The notes: generated by a model from the letters alone, not told the origin. A stretch of 64,000 bases of DNA from an uncultured Roseburia sp. (GCA_900542495.1 UQNW01000005.1:1-64000); one strand, 5' to 3'. Counted from the first letter of the stretch, positions 8,012-17,560 are shown. Made by a program: numbers and translations.

Positions 8012-9715
8012 TTACTTATTCTTTACTAATTTTTGTTTCTTTAAAATTACAATAAAAACAATAATACTGATTACCACATAGGCGACCGTCATACCAATGA
8101 AAATAGAAGGAATTGCCTCTCCTTTATTAATAATACCAATTGGAGAAAATACCGTGTAAATGTAAATCAGGGTTGTAACAACAATTCCAGATACCGGTTT
8201 TGCATATTTCCATGGTGTCAAATCAACTGCTTTTGCATCCTTTTGTACATACAGCTCTTTTCTGGGTGCAATCTTTGCACTCACAAACATAATCAGCAGA
8301 CAGATAATAAATAAAATTCCATAAATATGTAAATAATGAACCGGAATCGGATAAACAAATTTGTAAAGGGCATAAGCGATAATAAAAAATACAATGGAAA
8401 TCTTGGCTCCAATTGCTGGAACTTTCTTCGATGCAAATCCAACCAATACAACCGCTAAAATTGGGATGTTAAAAAATCCCATAACACTCTTCATAAAAGT
8501 GTATAATCCCTGTGGGGCATTTGCGATGCTCGGTGCAACAAGGATGGAGAAAATACCAATTACCGTACCAAATATTTTACCTACATTTACAAGCTTCTTA
8601 TCTGTGATGTTCTGATTGATCATTGGTTTGTAAATATTCAGGCAGAACATAGTAGATGCCGAATTTAATGCTGAATTAAAGGAACTTAATACTGCTCCGA
8701 ATAAAACTGCCCCAAAGAAGCCGACTAATGGTAATGGCAATACATGAGACACCAGAACGGAGTATGCTGAATCCTGAGATCCAATCTCACTTCCATATAA
8801 ATGAAATGCGATAATACCTGGAATCACAAGAATAAATGGATCCAGCATTTTGGCAAACCCAGCGATCAGTGCTCCTTTCTGCCCCTCAGCCAGATTTTTT
8901 GCACCAAATTCTCTCTGTACAATCTGCTGATTCGTGCACCAGTAGAACGTATTTACCAACAGCATTCCTGTAAAAAGTGTACTAAACGGTACACTGCTTG
9001 AAGAACTTCCTATCGCATTCATTTTCTCTGGATGAACCGTCAGAAGCTGTGTGATTCCCTCTGCCATGCTTCCATTTCCAAGTCTGGCAAGTCCCAAAAC
9101 CGGAATTAAAATACCTCCGATAATAAGTCCGATTCCATTGATCGTATCGGAAACTGCTACTGCCTTTAATCCACCAAAAATAGCATAGATACCACCAATA
9201 ACACCGATACAGGCAATTACGATTGCAAGAGATTCTTTTTCTGATACGTGTAGCAATTCAGAGACATTAAATAATGAATTTAATGCTATTCCACCAGAAT
9301 ACAATACGATTGGCAATGTCACAAGTGCAAGGCTTACCAAAAACAGAAACGTTACCATATTCCTGGTTCTTTTATCATACCGTTCTTCAATAAATTCCGG
9401 TACAGTTGTAAATCCGCCCTTTAAATATTTAGGTAAAAAAATCAATGCCATAAATACAAGGGTAATACCGGACGTTGCTTCCCATGACATGCTTGATAGT
9501 CCATCCATAAATCCATTTCCATTCAATCCTACCAACTGCTCTGCAGACAGATTTGTAAGCATTAGTGAACCTGCTATTACAATTCCACTCAGGCTTCTTC
9601 CCCCTAAGAAATAACCCGTATTTGTTGATAAATCTTCTTTTTTTGTCAGGTACCACGAAATTACAGCTACCAATACTGTAAAAAATACGAACGATACCAT
9701 AGTCCACATACTCAT
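8012..9715 (-). CDS. yidK: Sodium:solute symporter, YidK-like (SLC5/SSS family)
   Basis: A 567-residue membrane protein with about 14 hydrophobic segments and SSS hallmarks. Segments such as GYFLGGRSL, LTNLSAEQLVGLNG, FLPKYLKGGFTTVPEF and LFGAVLSSFNSALNSAS match E. coli YidK closely as I remember it. The family couples Na+ entry to uptake of sugars or other solutes. With the sulfatase directly downstream, the likely cargo is a small sulfated sugar. ATG 9715 follows GGAGGAAAAAAT. A perfect CACGATATCGTG palindrome lies 26 bases upstream. The promoter and the AraC-type regulator that should control it are separated from it by an IS remnant. Confidence 0.9.
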   Translation of the reverse strand: MSMWTMVSFVFFTVLVAVISWYLTKKEDLSTNTGYFLGGRSLSGIVIAGSLMLTNLSAEQLVGLNGNGFMDGLSSMSWEATSGITLVFMALIFLPKYLKGGFTTVPEFIEERYDKRTRNMVTFLFLVSLALVTLPIVLYSGGIALNSLFNVSELLHVSEKESLAIVIACIGVIGGIYAIFGGLKAVAVSDTINGIGLIIGGILIPVLGLARLGNGSMAEGITQLLTVHPEKMNAIGSSSSSVPFSTLFTGMLLVNTFYWCTNQQIVQREFGAKNLAEGQKGALIAGFAKMLDPFILVIPGIIAFHLYGSEIGSQDSAYSVLVSHVLPLPLVGFFGAVLFGAVLSSFNSALNSASTMFCLNIYKPMINQNITDKKLVNVGKIFGTVIGIFSILVAPSIANAPQGLYTFMKSVMGFFNIPILAVVLVGFASKKVPAIGAKISIVFFIIAYALYKFVYPIPVHYLHIYGILFIICLLIMFVSAKIAPRKELYVQKDAKAVDLTPWKYAKPVSGIVVTTLIYIYTVFSPIGIINKGEAIPSIFIGMTVAYVVISIIVFIVILKKQKLVKNK

Positions 9716-9740
9716 ATTTTTTCCTCCAAAAAATTATTAT

Positions 9741-9752
9741 CACGATATCGTG
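9741..9752. promoter_or_regulatory. CACGATATCGTG palindrome in the symporter leader
   Basis: A 12-base perfect palindrome embedded in A/T-rich sequence (TTATTAT on one side and TTATTAT on the other) 26 bases before the symporter start codon. It could be an operator. No factor is assigned. Confidence 0.35.
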
Positions 9753-9873
9753 TTATTATCATAATTTTTTTCCTAAAAACCCTCCATAGAAAAAAATGTT
9801 CTGCATATGGACAAAACTGTTTTTTCTTTATTTTCTCATGATTTTTTCTTTTCTCTGTGCTACTATAATTTTA

Positions 9874-10974
9874 AGATGTCAGGGTCAAAAGAGTTTTTAA
9901 ACTCGCTGACTTCCCACATATAGTACCTTGAAAATTTTACACAACCGTTTTGGAATAGATATTAGGTGTTTTTCCCTTGTATTTCAGTCAGTTCCTTGAC
10001 TGGATTTTCAGGCTAATGCCGGATTTTGAGCATAATGCCCTAAGCCCTTTTGAAATGTAAAGAGCTTTTTAAAATTTAATGCTGCAATTTTACATCCGAA
10101 GAAAAATCTTCCACGTATCAGACCCCGTACCGGCATCCTGTCTGCATGATATTTTCTTCGCAATAAGGATGGAACTGTTGGGATTTTTCTCCAGTATAGC
10201 TGCAGCTTTTTGGTTCATATCCGGCAGGACAACGCAGGACTTTTGTACCTTCTTCATTAAATACAAACTCTGCAAGGATGCTGTCTACAGGTTTTCCAGA
10301 TAAATCCGTGTTGACCAGCTGGATATTCTTTTCAGCTGCAAGGTCGTGGTTCTCCTTTCCTGAGTATGCACCGTCTTCTTTTGTACGAAGACGCCGGGAA
10401 GCTTCTTCAACAACGGTCTGCTCTGAAAGACAGCGTACCAGAAGCTGGTATTCGGTAACATCATCGTATTCTGCCCCACAAAGTGACAGCAGTTTATCAG
10501 CGTCATGGAGAATGGTGTTTATCTGATCCCCTGTCTCATTTAAAGTATTATAATAAAACGTTTTGTTATAATCATCAGGATCATAATAATGTTCCATACC
10601 TTTAAGCAGGTCATCTTTTTTATTGTTATGGAGGTAAATGACCAGTCTGGATACGCAGGTGTAAAGCAGTTCTATACGGCTTAGTTTCCGTATGTTTGCT
10701 GCAATCATCATGGAATCCATACGCTTGATACGTGGATTGATATCCATGAGTCTGGCAATGCCGCCACTCAGTCCGGTAAGACAGTCGTGAAGCAGATCAA
10801 CACCATAGGCGGGTTCATAATCATAACAGCGTTTACGAAAACGGATTAGTTCTGAATGACATATATGTTTACCACCTTTATTTGCTGAATATAGTATAGC
10901 ACATCCATCATAGAGTGGTAAATTTGTGTAAAATTTTCAAGGTACTATAGGGGCTTTTGACCCCAACATCATTT
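9874..10974 (-). mobile_element. Degraded IS1182-like insertion sequence
   Basis: Perfect 26-base inverted repeats (9919-9944 and 10924-10949, reading TATAGTACCTTGAAAA inwards) enclose a decayed transposase. Outside them a second inverted pair is visible: ATGTCAGGGTCAAAAG (ending 9891) against CTTTTGACCCCAACAT (from 10954). The true ends may therefore be the outer pair, with a 27-base gap on the left and a 4-base gap on the right between the outer and inner repeats. The element lies between the AraC regulator and the symporter it probably controls. No clear target duplication was seen. Its internal deletions make it non-autonomous. Confidence 0.75.
10008..10888 (-). pseudogene. IS1182-family transposase fragment
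   Basis: The best-preserved block (10118-10747) reads MDINPRIKRMDSMMIAANIR, then EYQLLVRCLSEQTVVEE, RRLRTKED, GAYSGKENHDLA and RCPAGYEPKS, all recognisable in IS1182-family transposases. RRLRTKED runs directly into GAYSGKEN, so the catalytic middle region normally found between them is deleted. The frame also continues upstream (CHSELIRFRKRCYDYEPAYG) without a start. A C-terminal piece (FFFGCKIAALNFKKL) follows in another frame and ends at 10008. It cannot encode a working enzyme. Confidence 0.75.
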
Positions 10975-11036
10975 TAACAATTATTTTTGTCTTCACATGA
11001 CAAAAACATGTAAAAAACAAGGAGGAATCATCCTTT

Positions 11037-11906
11037 ATGATTGACATTTCCGGACATCTTCGCCCTTACCGAAACGAATTAGGATTTGAAGATAATACCA
11101 CAGATTTTGTAATAAATTGCTGTGGCTATCAGCATTTTCTCACAAAAGATTTTTCCAGGCTCCGTCCAAATGGAAGACTTGATTTCCAGCTTATTTACAT
11201 TTCCAACGGCTGTGGCTATTTTAAACTAAATCACCAATGGATAAAACGTGAAAAAGGAGACATTCAGATTTTCCTCCCTGGTGAACGACAGGAATACACT
11301 TATTATGCAAAAGATACCCCAGAAGTTTTCTGGATTCATTTTACTGGTAAAAATTGTAAAAAACTTCTAGAAGAGTATGACATCCATTCCTGTCATATCG
11401 AGGAGAATATTCTTTTTAAAACTCTATTTCAGGAAATCATTCTGGAACTCCAGCTGAAAAAATATGGTTTTGAAGCTTATATTGCAAGTAACTTTATTAA
11501 GCTGCTTATCAGCTTCAACCGGACTCTTCTAAACGAAAAGTACTCTGCTCACACAAATTTTGCTTTAGATCGTCTGATTCTCGAATTAAATCAGCACTAT
11601 CAGAACTTCTGGTCTATTGAAAAAATGGCTGAATACTGCAATCTGAGCCAGGATTACCTTTCTCATCTTTTCAAAAAAGAATACCATATTACGCCGATGA
11701 AGTATCTCTCTCAAATAAGAATCAATAAGGCAAAAGATTTTCTGGCTTATGAAAATCTTCCTATCTCTGAAGTTTCCTATCTTGTCGGCTACAGCGACCC
11801 TCTTTATTTCAGCAGAACTTTTAAGAAATCTGAACAGGTCTCACCGCAACAATACCGAAGAGATATTTTACAGATTCATACGCCATTTCATACTTATGAA
11901 GTATAA
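11037..11906 (+). CDS. AraC family regulator, YidL-like position
   Basis: A 289-residue activator of the AraC/XylS type. The N-terminal half is a cupin-like sensor (LDFQLIYISNGCGYFKLN, then EKGDIQIFLPGERQEYTYY). The C-terminal ~100 residues hold two helix-turn-helices: WSIEKMAEYCNLSQDYLSHL and LPISEVSYLVGYSDPLYFSR, ending with the usual FKKSEQVSPQQYRR. It is divergent from the symporter-sulfatase pair, as yidL is from yidKJ in E. coli, so it most likely activates that operon in response to the imported sugar. The IS remnant now lies in the shared intergenic region. Confidence 0.88.
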   Translation: MIDISGHLRPYRNELGFEDNTTDFVINCCGYQHFLTKDFSRLRPNGRLDFQLIYISNGCGYFKLNHQWIKREKGDIQIFLPGERQEYTYYAKDTPEVFWIHFTGKNCKKLLEEYDIHSCHIEENILFKTLFQEIILELQLKKYGFEAYIASNFIKLLISFNRTLLNEKYSAHTNFALDRLILELNQHYQNFWSIEKMAEYCNLSQDYLSHLFKKEYHITPMKYLSQIRINKAKDFLAYENLPISEVSYLVGYSDPLYFSRTFKKSEQVSPQQYRRDILQIHTPFHTYEV

Positions 11907-11961
11907 AAGATGAAGTTTTTTCCAAAACAAAAGACGTCTACATTATCTGCACAAAATACTT

Positions 11962-14526
11962 TTACATTGTTCTGGCAACAACTCTGATTACATTTGCCGC
12001 ATTAAACTGTAAATCTGCTTTCGTGATTTTATATCCATCAATCTCTTTTCCCGTTTTAACCGCTTCTACAATATCATCGACATTTTTCTGGCATCCTGGC
12101 ATCTGGATGTCATTGCCTGCATAAATACAGCCGGTAGATGCTGAGATTGGATAAGCTGGTTTGAATTTTCCGGTAATCATCGGCATATCCTGTGAGGTGA
12201 ACCAGTCGGTCATCACTACTCCTTTAAATCCCCATTCGTCTCTTGCCATTCCCTGGATCAGATCATGGCTGTTTGCTGTATGGATACCGTTTAACAGGTT
12301 GTACGAAGTCATGATGGATAACGGCTGTGCTTCACGCACTGCAATTTCAAATCCCTTCAGATAAATTTCACGAAGTGCCCGCTCACTTACATGTGCATTG
12401 ACAAAGTAACGGTTATCTTCCTGATTATTCACCGCAAAATGCTTGATCGTTGTTCCCTTGCCCCTGTGCTTTTGTACTCCTTTTGTCATTGCTGCCGCAA
12501 TTTTACCGGAAACATATGGGTCTTCGGAATAGTATTCAAAGTTACGTCCGCAAAGCGGATTTCTGTGAATATTTAACGCTGGTGCAAGCCACAGATCCAC
12601 ATGAAATTGTTCCATTTCTGAACCAACCATATCTCCAGCCTTTTCTACAAGTTCTGTGTTCCATGACTGTGCCAGTGCCCAGCCAATTGGAATTGCAGTA
12701 CAATACTGATAATAATTATCCACTTCCTTCTCATCGATATTTGGATTAAATGGTGTGTATGCATCCCCCATCACCTCTCCACCTGAAAGAAGTGTTCCAT
12801 CCTTTTTCGTCTTAAAATGTGGCTGCAAGCGAAGTCCGGCAGGACCATCTGCAAGTATCATATTCTTGATTCCTCTTGATTCTTTGCATACAGAAGAGGT
12901 GTCTCCTGCTGCTCCAGGTACAGTGTAAGATGCATTTCCAACAACTTCCCCTCCGTCAGCACGCAAAGTACCCACACAAAATTCTGCAAGTTCTTCCGTT
13001 GAAAGCTGCGCCACTAATTCTTCTACTGTTGCTTTTTCTGAAAGAACATCCTGCATGGTAATTTTATCTGTCTTATCTGTATGGTATTCCTTCCGCATTC
13101 CCTGATAAACAACCGTTTTTTGTGCAATAGCTGTTGTATCAAAGATTATTTTTTCTGCCTGATAACTGGCGGCTTCTTTTTTCTTTTCTTCCAATTTTAC
13201 AGCATCCGGATGAATCTCATTCAGTGCGACATCCAGGGCAAACAAATTTTTTGCCTTTAATGTTTGTATATCTTCACAGACTTCTATAACTCCTGCAACT
13301 TTTGTAGAAGCCGAGCTATTTCCAACCCGGATAATATAGTCACCTTTTTCCAATATCCATGCTGCTTCTTTTTCTGAATAAGACGCCATCTGTTCTGCCT
13401 GATACTTTAAGACAATCTCTTCTGTTTCACCCGGTTCCAGCAATTTTGTTTTTTGGTACGCTGCCAGCTCCTGATATGGCTTTTCCATTACTCCGCCGGC
13501 TGCACTATAATATACCTGAACAACCTCTTTTCCGGCATAAATTTTTCCTGTATTTTTTACAGTTACAGGAATCTGAATTTCATTCCCTTCCACACTTATC
13601 TTTCCAGCTTTTATCTCAAAATCAGTATAAGATTTTCCATATCCGAAACAGTACAGTGGTTTCACACCAAAGCTGTCAAAATAACGATATCCAACATAGA
13701 TACCATCTTCGTACATTTCATCATGTACACTCTCATTATGGCTGTATTTTGCAGAGGATGGATAATCCATATAATTTTTTGCCCAGGTATCAGTTGTCTT
13801 CCCTGATGGATTTACTTTTCCGGTCAACACATCCAGAAGTGCATCTCCACCAAGATTTCCTAGCTGAGTCATCAGGAGAATTGCATTGACTCCCGCTATT
13901 GATCTCATTTCCGAAAGATCCATAACTCCGCCAATATTTAATACAACAATCAGTTTATCATATACCTCAGCAAGCAGATGAATGTTTCCTCTTTCGTGTG
14001 GATATAATCTGTAATCCCCTTCCTCATCAAACCGGTCTGCTCCTTCCCCGGAATTTCTAGCGATCACATATACCGCAGTATCTGTCTCTGACACATCAAT
14101 GTCATTGATCGTGATAATCTCGCAGTCCGGTTCTTTGTAAGGGTGGTCAAACATTACTGCAAATTCAGATGTCTGTTTTCTCGCTGCTTCCTCCTTCATC
14201 CACTGCACATAAGCTACTTTCGCAGCGCTGGTATTCTGCTCCTGTCTGTCTAACCATGCAGTTGTCGTAACCTCAATTCCGGCATTTTGAAATCCCTGTT
14301 CAATGTTTACATTATTTCTTGTGTTTACATCTCCCGATCCCGTACCGCCTTTGATAGTCGCACGCGCTCCATTTCCGAAAAGCGCCACTTTTTTTGTATG
14401 AATTGGTAAAGCTCCATCGTTTTCCAGAAGTACCATGCATTCCCCTGCAAGTTTTCTGGAAATCTGCGCATTTATAACTTCTCTCTCTTCAATCTCAGCT
14501 GTTTTCGATGCGAAAATTTCTGCCAT
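11962..14526 (-). CDS. Glycoside hydrolase family 3, circularly permuted domain order
   Basis: An 854-residue GH3 enzyme with the domains in reversed order. Residues ~20-270 are the C-terminal-type alpha/beta sandwich (GECMVLLENDGALPI, EGADRFDEEGDYRL, GDALLDVLTGKVNPSGKTTD). A fibronectin-III-like domain follows (YCFGYGKSYTDFEI, VKNTGKIYAGKEVVQVYY). The TIM-barrel catalytic domain comes last (DGPAGLRLQ, LAPALNIHRNPLCGRNFEYY, KHFAVNNQEDNR), with the nucleophile Asp ~774 in VMTDWF. Such permuted beta-glucosidases are known from Ruminococcus and Butyrivibrio. No signal peptide, so it acts on imported beta-linked oligosaccharides. The exact sugar is unknown. Confidence 0.88.
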   Translation of the reverse strand: MAEIFASKTAEIEEREVINAQISRKLAGECMVLLENDGALPIHTKKVALFGNGARATIKGGTGSGDVNTRNNVNIEQGFQNAGIEVTTTAWLDRQEQNTSAAKVAYVQWMKEEAARKQTSEFAVMFDHPYKEPDCEIITINDIDVSETDTAVYVIARNSGEGADRFDEEGDYRLYPHERGNIHLLAEVYDKLIVVLNIGGVMDLSEMRSIAGVNAILLMTQLGNLGGDALLDVLTGKVNPSGKTTDTWAKNYMDYPSSAKYSHNESVHDEMYEDGIYVGYRYFDSFGVKPLYCFGYGKSYTDFEIKAGKISVEGNEIQIPVTVKNTGKIYAGKEVVQVYYSAAGGVMEKPYQELAAYQKTKLLEPGETEEIVLKYQAEQMASYSEKEAAWILEKGDYIIRVGNSSASTKVAGVIEVCEDIQTLKAKNLFALDVALNEIHPDAVKLEEKKKEAASYQAEKIIFDTTAIAQKTVVYQGMRKEYHTDKTDKITMQDVLSEKATVEELVAQLSTEELAEFCVGTLRADGGEVVGNASYTVPGAAGDTSSVCKESRGIKNMILADGPAGLRLQPHFKTKKDGTLLSGGEVMGDAYTPFNPNIDEKEVDNYYQYCTAIPIGWALAQSWNTELVEKAGDMVGSEMEQFHVDLWLAPALNIHRNPLCGRNFEYYSEDPYVSGKIAAAMTKGVQKHRGKGTTIKHFAVNNQEDNRYFVNAHVSERALREIYLKGFEIAVREAQPLSIMTSYNLLNGIHTANSHDLIQGMARDEWGFKGVVMTDWFTSQDMPMITGKFKPAYPISASTGCIYAGNDIQMPGCQKNVDDIVEAVKTGKEIDGYKITKADLQFNAANVIRVVARTM

Positions 14527-14647
14527 ATAGATATCTCCTCCCTGTAATCCAATTATTTTTATTTTGGTTTATTTTTCTTTTTAAGTCAAGATTTGCCGGA
14601 AAATTTTCCTTTTCTAAAGAAGTTCTTCCGGCAAATTTATGTATGAT

Positions 14648-15105
14648 TTATTTCTTATGTCTTGCATCTAAGTCTCTGCGGATCTCTTCATATTTCTGAT
14701 CCGTAATCTCATAAAAATACATGGAGATTAAGGATGCGACATATCCTAAGATTGGCATACCGAATCTTAAGAATACGATCATGCTGATAACTGCAGCTGA
14801 CTGATCCTGATTTGCCACGAATCCAACTAATCCAAGGAAGAAGCTTGCAATGAATCCACCGATTGCCATACCGAATTTATTGATGACTGTTAAAGAAGAA
14901 GATAATAAACCATCTCCACGTTTTCCAAATTTCCATTCTGCATAATCCGAACATTCCGGTAACATTGCCCAGCCAAGGTTGCCTGGAAGTTTTGATACAA
15001 ATCCAAATGCTCCCATCATACTCATAAGCACAATAACCGGTGCAATAGGTTTGATCCACATAATAGCAAGCGGTAATATAGATAACAGACTTCCAAACCA
15101 ATTTC
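14648..15105 (-). pseudogene. C-terminal remnant of a GPH/MelB-type sugar transporter
   Basis: About 150 codons of the C-terminal half of a glycoside-pentoside-hexuronide transporter are left. They include LGWAMLPECSDYAEWKFGKR, GDGLLSSSLTVINKFGMAIG and a last segment FYEITDQKYEEIRRDLDARH. The frame extends upstream (NWFGSLLSILPLAIMWIKP) to about 15105 and then enters the hairpin region after pgmB, so the first half is gone. An intact relative is at 38487-39902. This cluster probably once had its own transporter; import may now depend on the ABC system. Confidence 0.8.
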
Positions 15106-15116
15106 TATTAATAAAC

Positions 15117-15168
15117 TACCACCAAACGATAGTTTTTCAATAGACTGATTTCCTATCTTTTGGTGGTA
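15117..15168. terminator. Hairpin terminator after pgmB
   Basis: TACCACCAAACGATAG pairs with CTATCTTTTGGTGGTA (15 of 16 positions) over a 20-base loop. On the plus strand it is followed by ATTTTTG, on the minus strand by a weaker AGTTTATTAA. It marks the end of the 19057-15180 minus-strand unit. Confidence 0.6.
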
Positions 15169-15179
15169 ATTTTTGTAAA

Positions 15180-15833
15180 TTAGTTACAAAGTACTTTTTC
15201 TAATAATTCAATTTTGATACCAGTAAAACCTGGGATTACAATATCTGCTTCCAGCAGATTTTCTTTTTTTCCGATTCCGACTGTCTTCATCTGTCCGTTA
15301 TGGGCAGCTTCTATTCCTGCAGTAGAATCTTCAAAAACTATACAATTTTTCGGAGCGATCTGTAATGCTTCTGCACCTTTTAAAAATACCTCCGGATCTG
15401 GTTTTGCCTTGCTGACTTTTGTTCCATCGATTACTTCATCAAACAGGTTCTGAATATCAAGTCTGTCTAATATCAGTGGAGCATTCTTACTGGCAGATCC
15501 GAGTGCGATCTTATAACCATTTTCTTTTGCATCGAGAATGAATTCTTTCACTCCGGGAAGAATTTCATTTTGTTCCAGTTTCTGAATATAATCTACATAA
15601 ATATCATTTTTCTTTTTACAGCATGCCTCTTTTTCATCCTCTGTCATGCTTCTGTTTCCAAGAGACAGTATTATTTCAAAACTGGCCATTCTGCTTACGC
15701 CTTTTAAGCGTTCGTTATCTTTTTCATCAAATGGAATCTGTAACTCATCTGCCAGTTTTTTCCAGGCAAGGAAATGATACTTTGCAGTATCAACAATAAC
15801 ACCATCCAAATCAAATAATAATCCTTTTTTCAT
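15180..15833 (-). CDS. pgmB: Beta-phosphoglucomutase (HAD family)
   Basis: HAD-superfamily phosphomutase interconverting beta-glucose 1-phosphate (or a related sugar 1-phosphate) and the 6-phosphate. The N-terminal DLDGVIVDTAKYHFLAWKKL holds the nucleophile and acid/base Asp pair. LKGVSR is the beta-PGM cap signature; GSASKNAP, KAKPDPEVF and FEDSTAGIEAA are the later HAD motifs. I start at ATG 15833 (MKKGLLFDLDG) after GGGAGAAAACAG, 11 bases beyond the GH3 stop; the longer frame would overlap that gene. It is last in the operon sulfatase-GH3-pgmB. Beta-PGM normally partners a phosphorylase, and none is visible here. Confidence 0.85.
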   Translation of the reverse strand: MKKGLLFDLDGVIVDTAKYHFLAWKKLADELQIPFDEKDNERLKGVSRMASFEIILSLGNRSMTEDEKEACCKKKNDIYVDYIQKLEQNEILPGVKEFILDAKENGYKIALGSASKNAPLILDRLDIQNLFDEVIDGTKVSKAKPDPEVFLKGAEALQIAPKNCIVFEDSTAGIEAAHNGQMKTVGIGKKENLLEADIVIPGFTGIKIELLEKVLCN

Positions 15834-15844
15834 CTGTTTTCTCC

Positions 15845-17542
15845 CTATAATCTTGTATCCCATTTTCCACAAAATGCATCGACCGGACTTGTTCCTTTAA
15901 ATGAACTTCTTCCTGTTAATTTTTCAACTAACTGATGAATGCAGTGATCATTGTTGCTATAACAGTTAATATATGTCTTTACTCTTGGGAAGTCTAATAA
16001 ATGATACGGGTTTTCCAATGAAACAAAAACTGTCGGTACATCATTAATGTATAATCCGCAGTCGGCTCCCATTGGCTGCTTCCACTCTATTCTGACAACC
16101 GTCTGGTTACTCTTAGTACTCAAGTTTGCAACATACAGAATCAAATCGTATTTTTTAGTAATTTCTTCATATTTTGTTGTGAATCCTTCACCATATGGCT
16201 GTGGAACAAAATCATCAATTTCAAATCCTTCTTTTTCCAATAATTCCTTCACCTTTGCAGCTGCAGCTTTTACTTTATAATTTCCTTCTCCACCTGCCTG
16301 CGGCTCAATTGTATAAAACAGGATTTTTTTATATTTTTCCGGCGTGATTGGCAGAATACCAGGTTCTTCTTTCACCAGTGTAATCCCTTTATCTGCACAT
16401 TCTTCTGCCCATTCCTGATGCTGTTTACATCCTACGATTTTTTTTGCTTCTTCCAGATCTGCCTGCTCCACTTTTTTATGTAACCCAAGTGCTGCTTTTA
16501 CCGCAAGTATTCTCGTAACTGCCTCATCCAGTCTTTCCGGTGTAATAATTCCCTCTTTAATGCCATCAAGCATAAACTGATAGTCTTCTTCCAGATTTCT
16601 GGCAAATAAGAACATATCACAGCCTCTTGCGATACTTTCAGGTACTGCTCTCCGACGTCCCATTGCCAGCATATATCCTGCCATTGTTGATGCATCCGTA
16701 CAGATCAGTCCATTAAATCCTAACTCTTTCCGGAGCAAACCATTTAATAATTCACGACTCAATGAGCCTGGCATAATCTCTTCATCTTTTAATGATGGAT
16801 CCAGTTTTTTACTCCATGCCGGCTGCATAATATGTCCTACCATGACAGACAATGTTCCTGCTTCAATTCCTGCCCGGTATGCTGCACCGTAGGTAGACAT
16901 CCAGGTATCACAGTCCATACTATTAATCGAAGTTACAAGATGCTGGTCTCTTTCATCCTGTCCATCGCCTGGAAAATGCTTGATTGTAGCTGCCAATCCA
17001 AGTCTCTGAACTTTTTTGACATAAGCTTCGCCCATGTTTTTTACTCTTTCCGGGTCAGAGCCAAACGTTCTTGTATTTGTAATCGGGTTTCTGAAGTTAC
17101 TGTCAATATCGATGATTGGAGCAAATGCCCAGTTTGCACCAACTGCAGTTGCCTCTCTCGCACAGGCTTCTGCCATTTTTTCTGCCATTGTGATATCGTC
17201 AGTTGCAGCAATTTCCATCGGAGAACCGACAAGTGTACCCTCCTGTACAATCCCATTTCCACCCTTTTCCAGATTTGCTGCGATCAGCATAGGAATTTTG
17301 CTTCTTTTTTGAATCGTATTCGATGCATTTACTGCTTTTTCAGTTGGAACCACTCTGTACATACATGCTCCAGGCTCTAAAATATGAAATACATAATCAA
17401 ATTCTTCCTGCTTTGTTTCTTTAAATAAAACACAGAAAAGCTGGCCTGCTTTCTGCTCAACTGTCATACTGCTTAATGTCCTGTTGACCCAGTCAATTCC
17501 CTCCTGATCAAGGTTAAATGGCTTTGCGGTTAAATCTATCAT
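15845..17542 (-). CDS. Glycoside hydrolase family 3, NagZ-like beta-N-acetylhexosaminidase
   Basis: A two-domain GH3 enzyme of about 565 residues. The catalytic barrel carries KHFPGDGQDERDQH at ~190-203, the NagZ signature whose Asp-His pair serves as acid/base in beta-N-acetylglucosaminidases of this family. The nucleophile is Asp ~285 in LICTDASTMAGY. The C-terminal half is an alpha/beta domain. No signal peptide, so it cleaves imported amino-sugar oligosaccharides inside the cell. Start ATG 17542 fits AGGAGAG with 9-base spacing; GTG 17548 is the alternative. It follows a sulfatase by 18 bases and precedes pgmB by 11, so it is one operon. NagA and NagB at 58-61 kb could take the released sugar further after phosphorylation. 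Confidence 0.82.
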   Translation of the reverse strand: MIDLTAKPFNLDQEGIDWVNRTLSSMTVEQKAGQLFCVLFKETKQEEFDYVFHILEPGACMYRVVPTEKAVNASNTIQKRSKIPMLIAANLEKGGNGIVQEGTLVGSPMEIAATDDITMAEKMAEACAREATAVGANWAFAPIIDIDSNFRNPITNTRTFGSDPERVKNMGEAYVKKVQRLGLAATIKHFPGDGQDERDQHLVTSINSMDCDTWMSTYGAAYRAGIEAGTLSVMVGHIMQPAWSKKLDPSLKDEEIMPGSLSRELLNGLLRKELGFNGLICTDASTMAGYMLAMGRRRAVPESIARGCDMFLFARNLEEDYQFMLDGIKEGIITPERLDEAVTRILAVKAALGLHKKVEQADLEEAKKIVGCKQHQEWAEECADKGITLVKEEPGILPITPEKYKKILFYTIEPQAGGEGNYKVKAAAAKVKELLEKEGFEIDDFVPQPYGEGFTTKYEEITKKYDLILYVANLSTKSNQTVVRIEWKQPMGADCGLYINDVPTVFVSLENPYHLLDFPRVKTYINCYSNNDHCIHQLVEKLTGRSSFKGTSPVDAFCGKWDTRL

Positions 17543-17560
17543 AATCACTCTCTCCTTTTT

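Noticed and set aside
13359..13889. 176-codon plus-strand frame inside the GH3 gene at 11962-14526
   Set aside because: Antisense to a clear GH3 coding sequence, with no ribosome site or recognisable domain.
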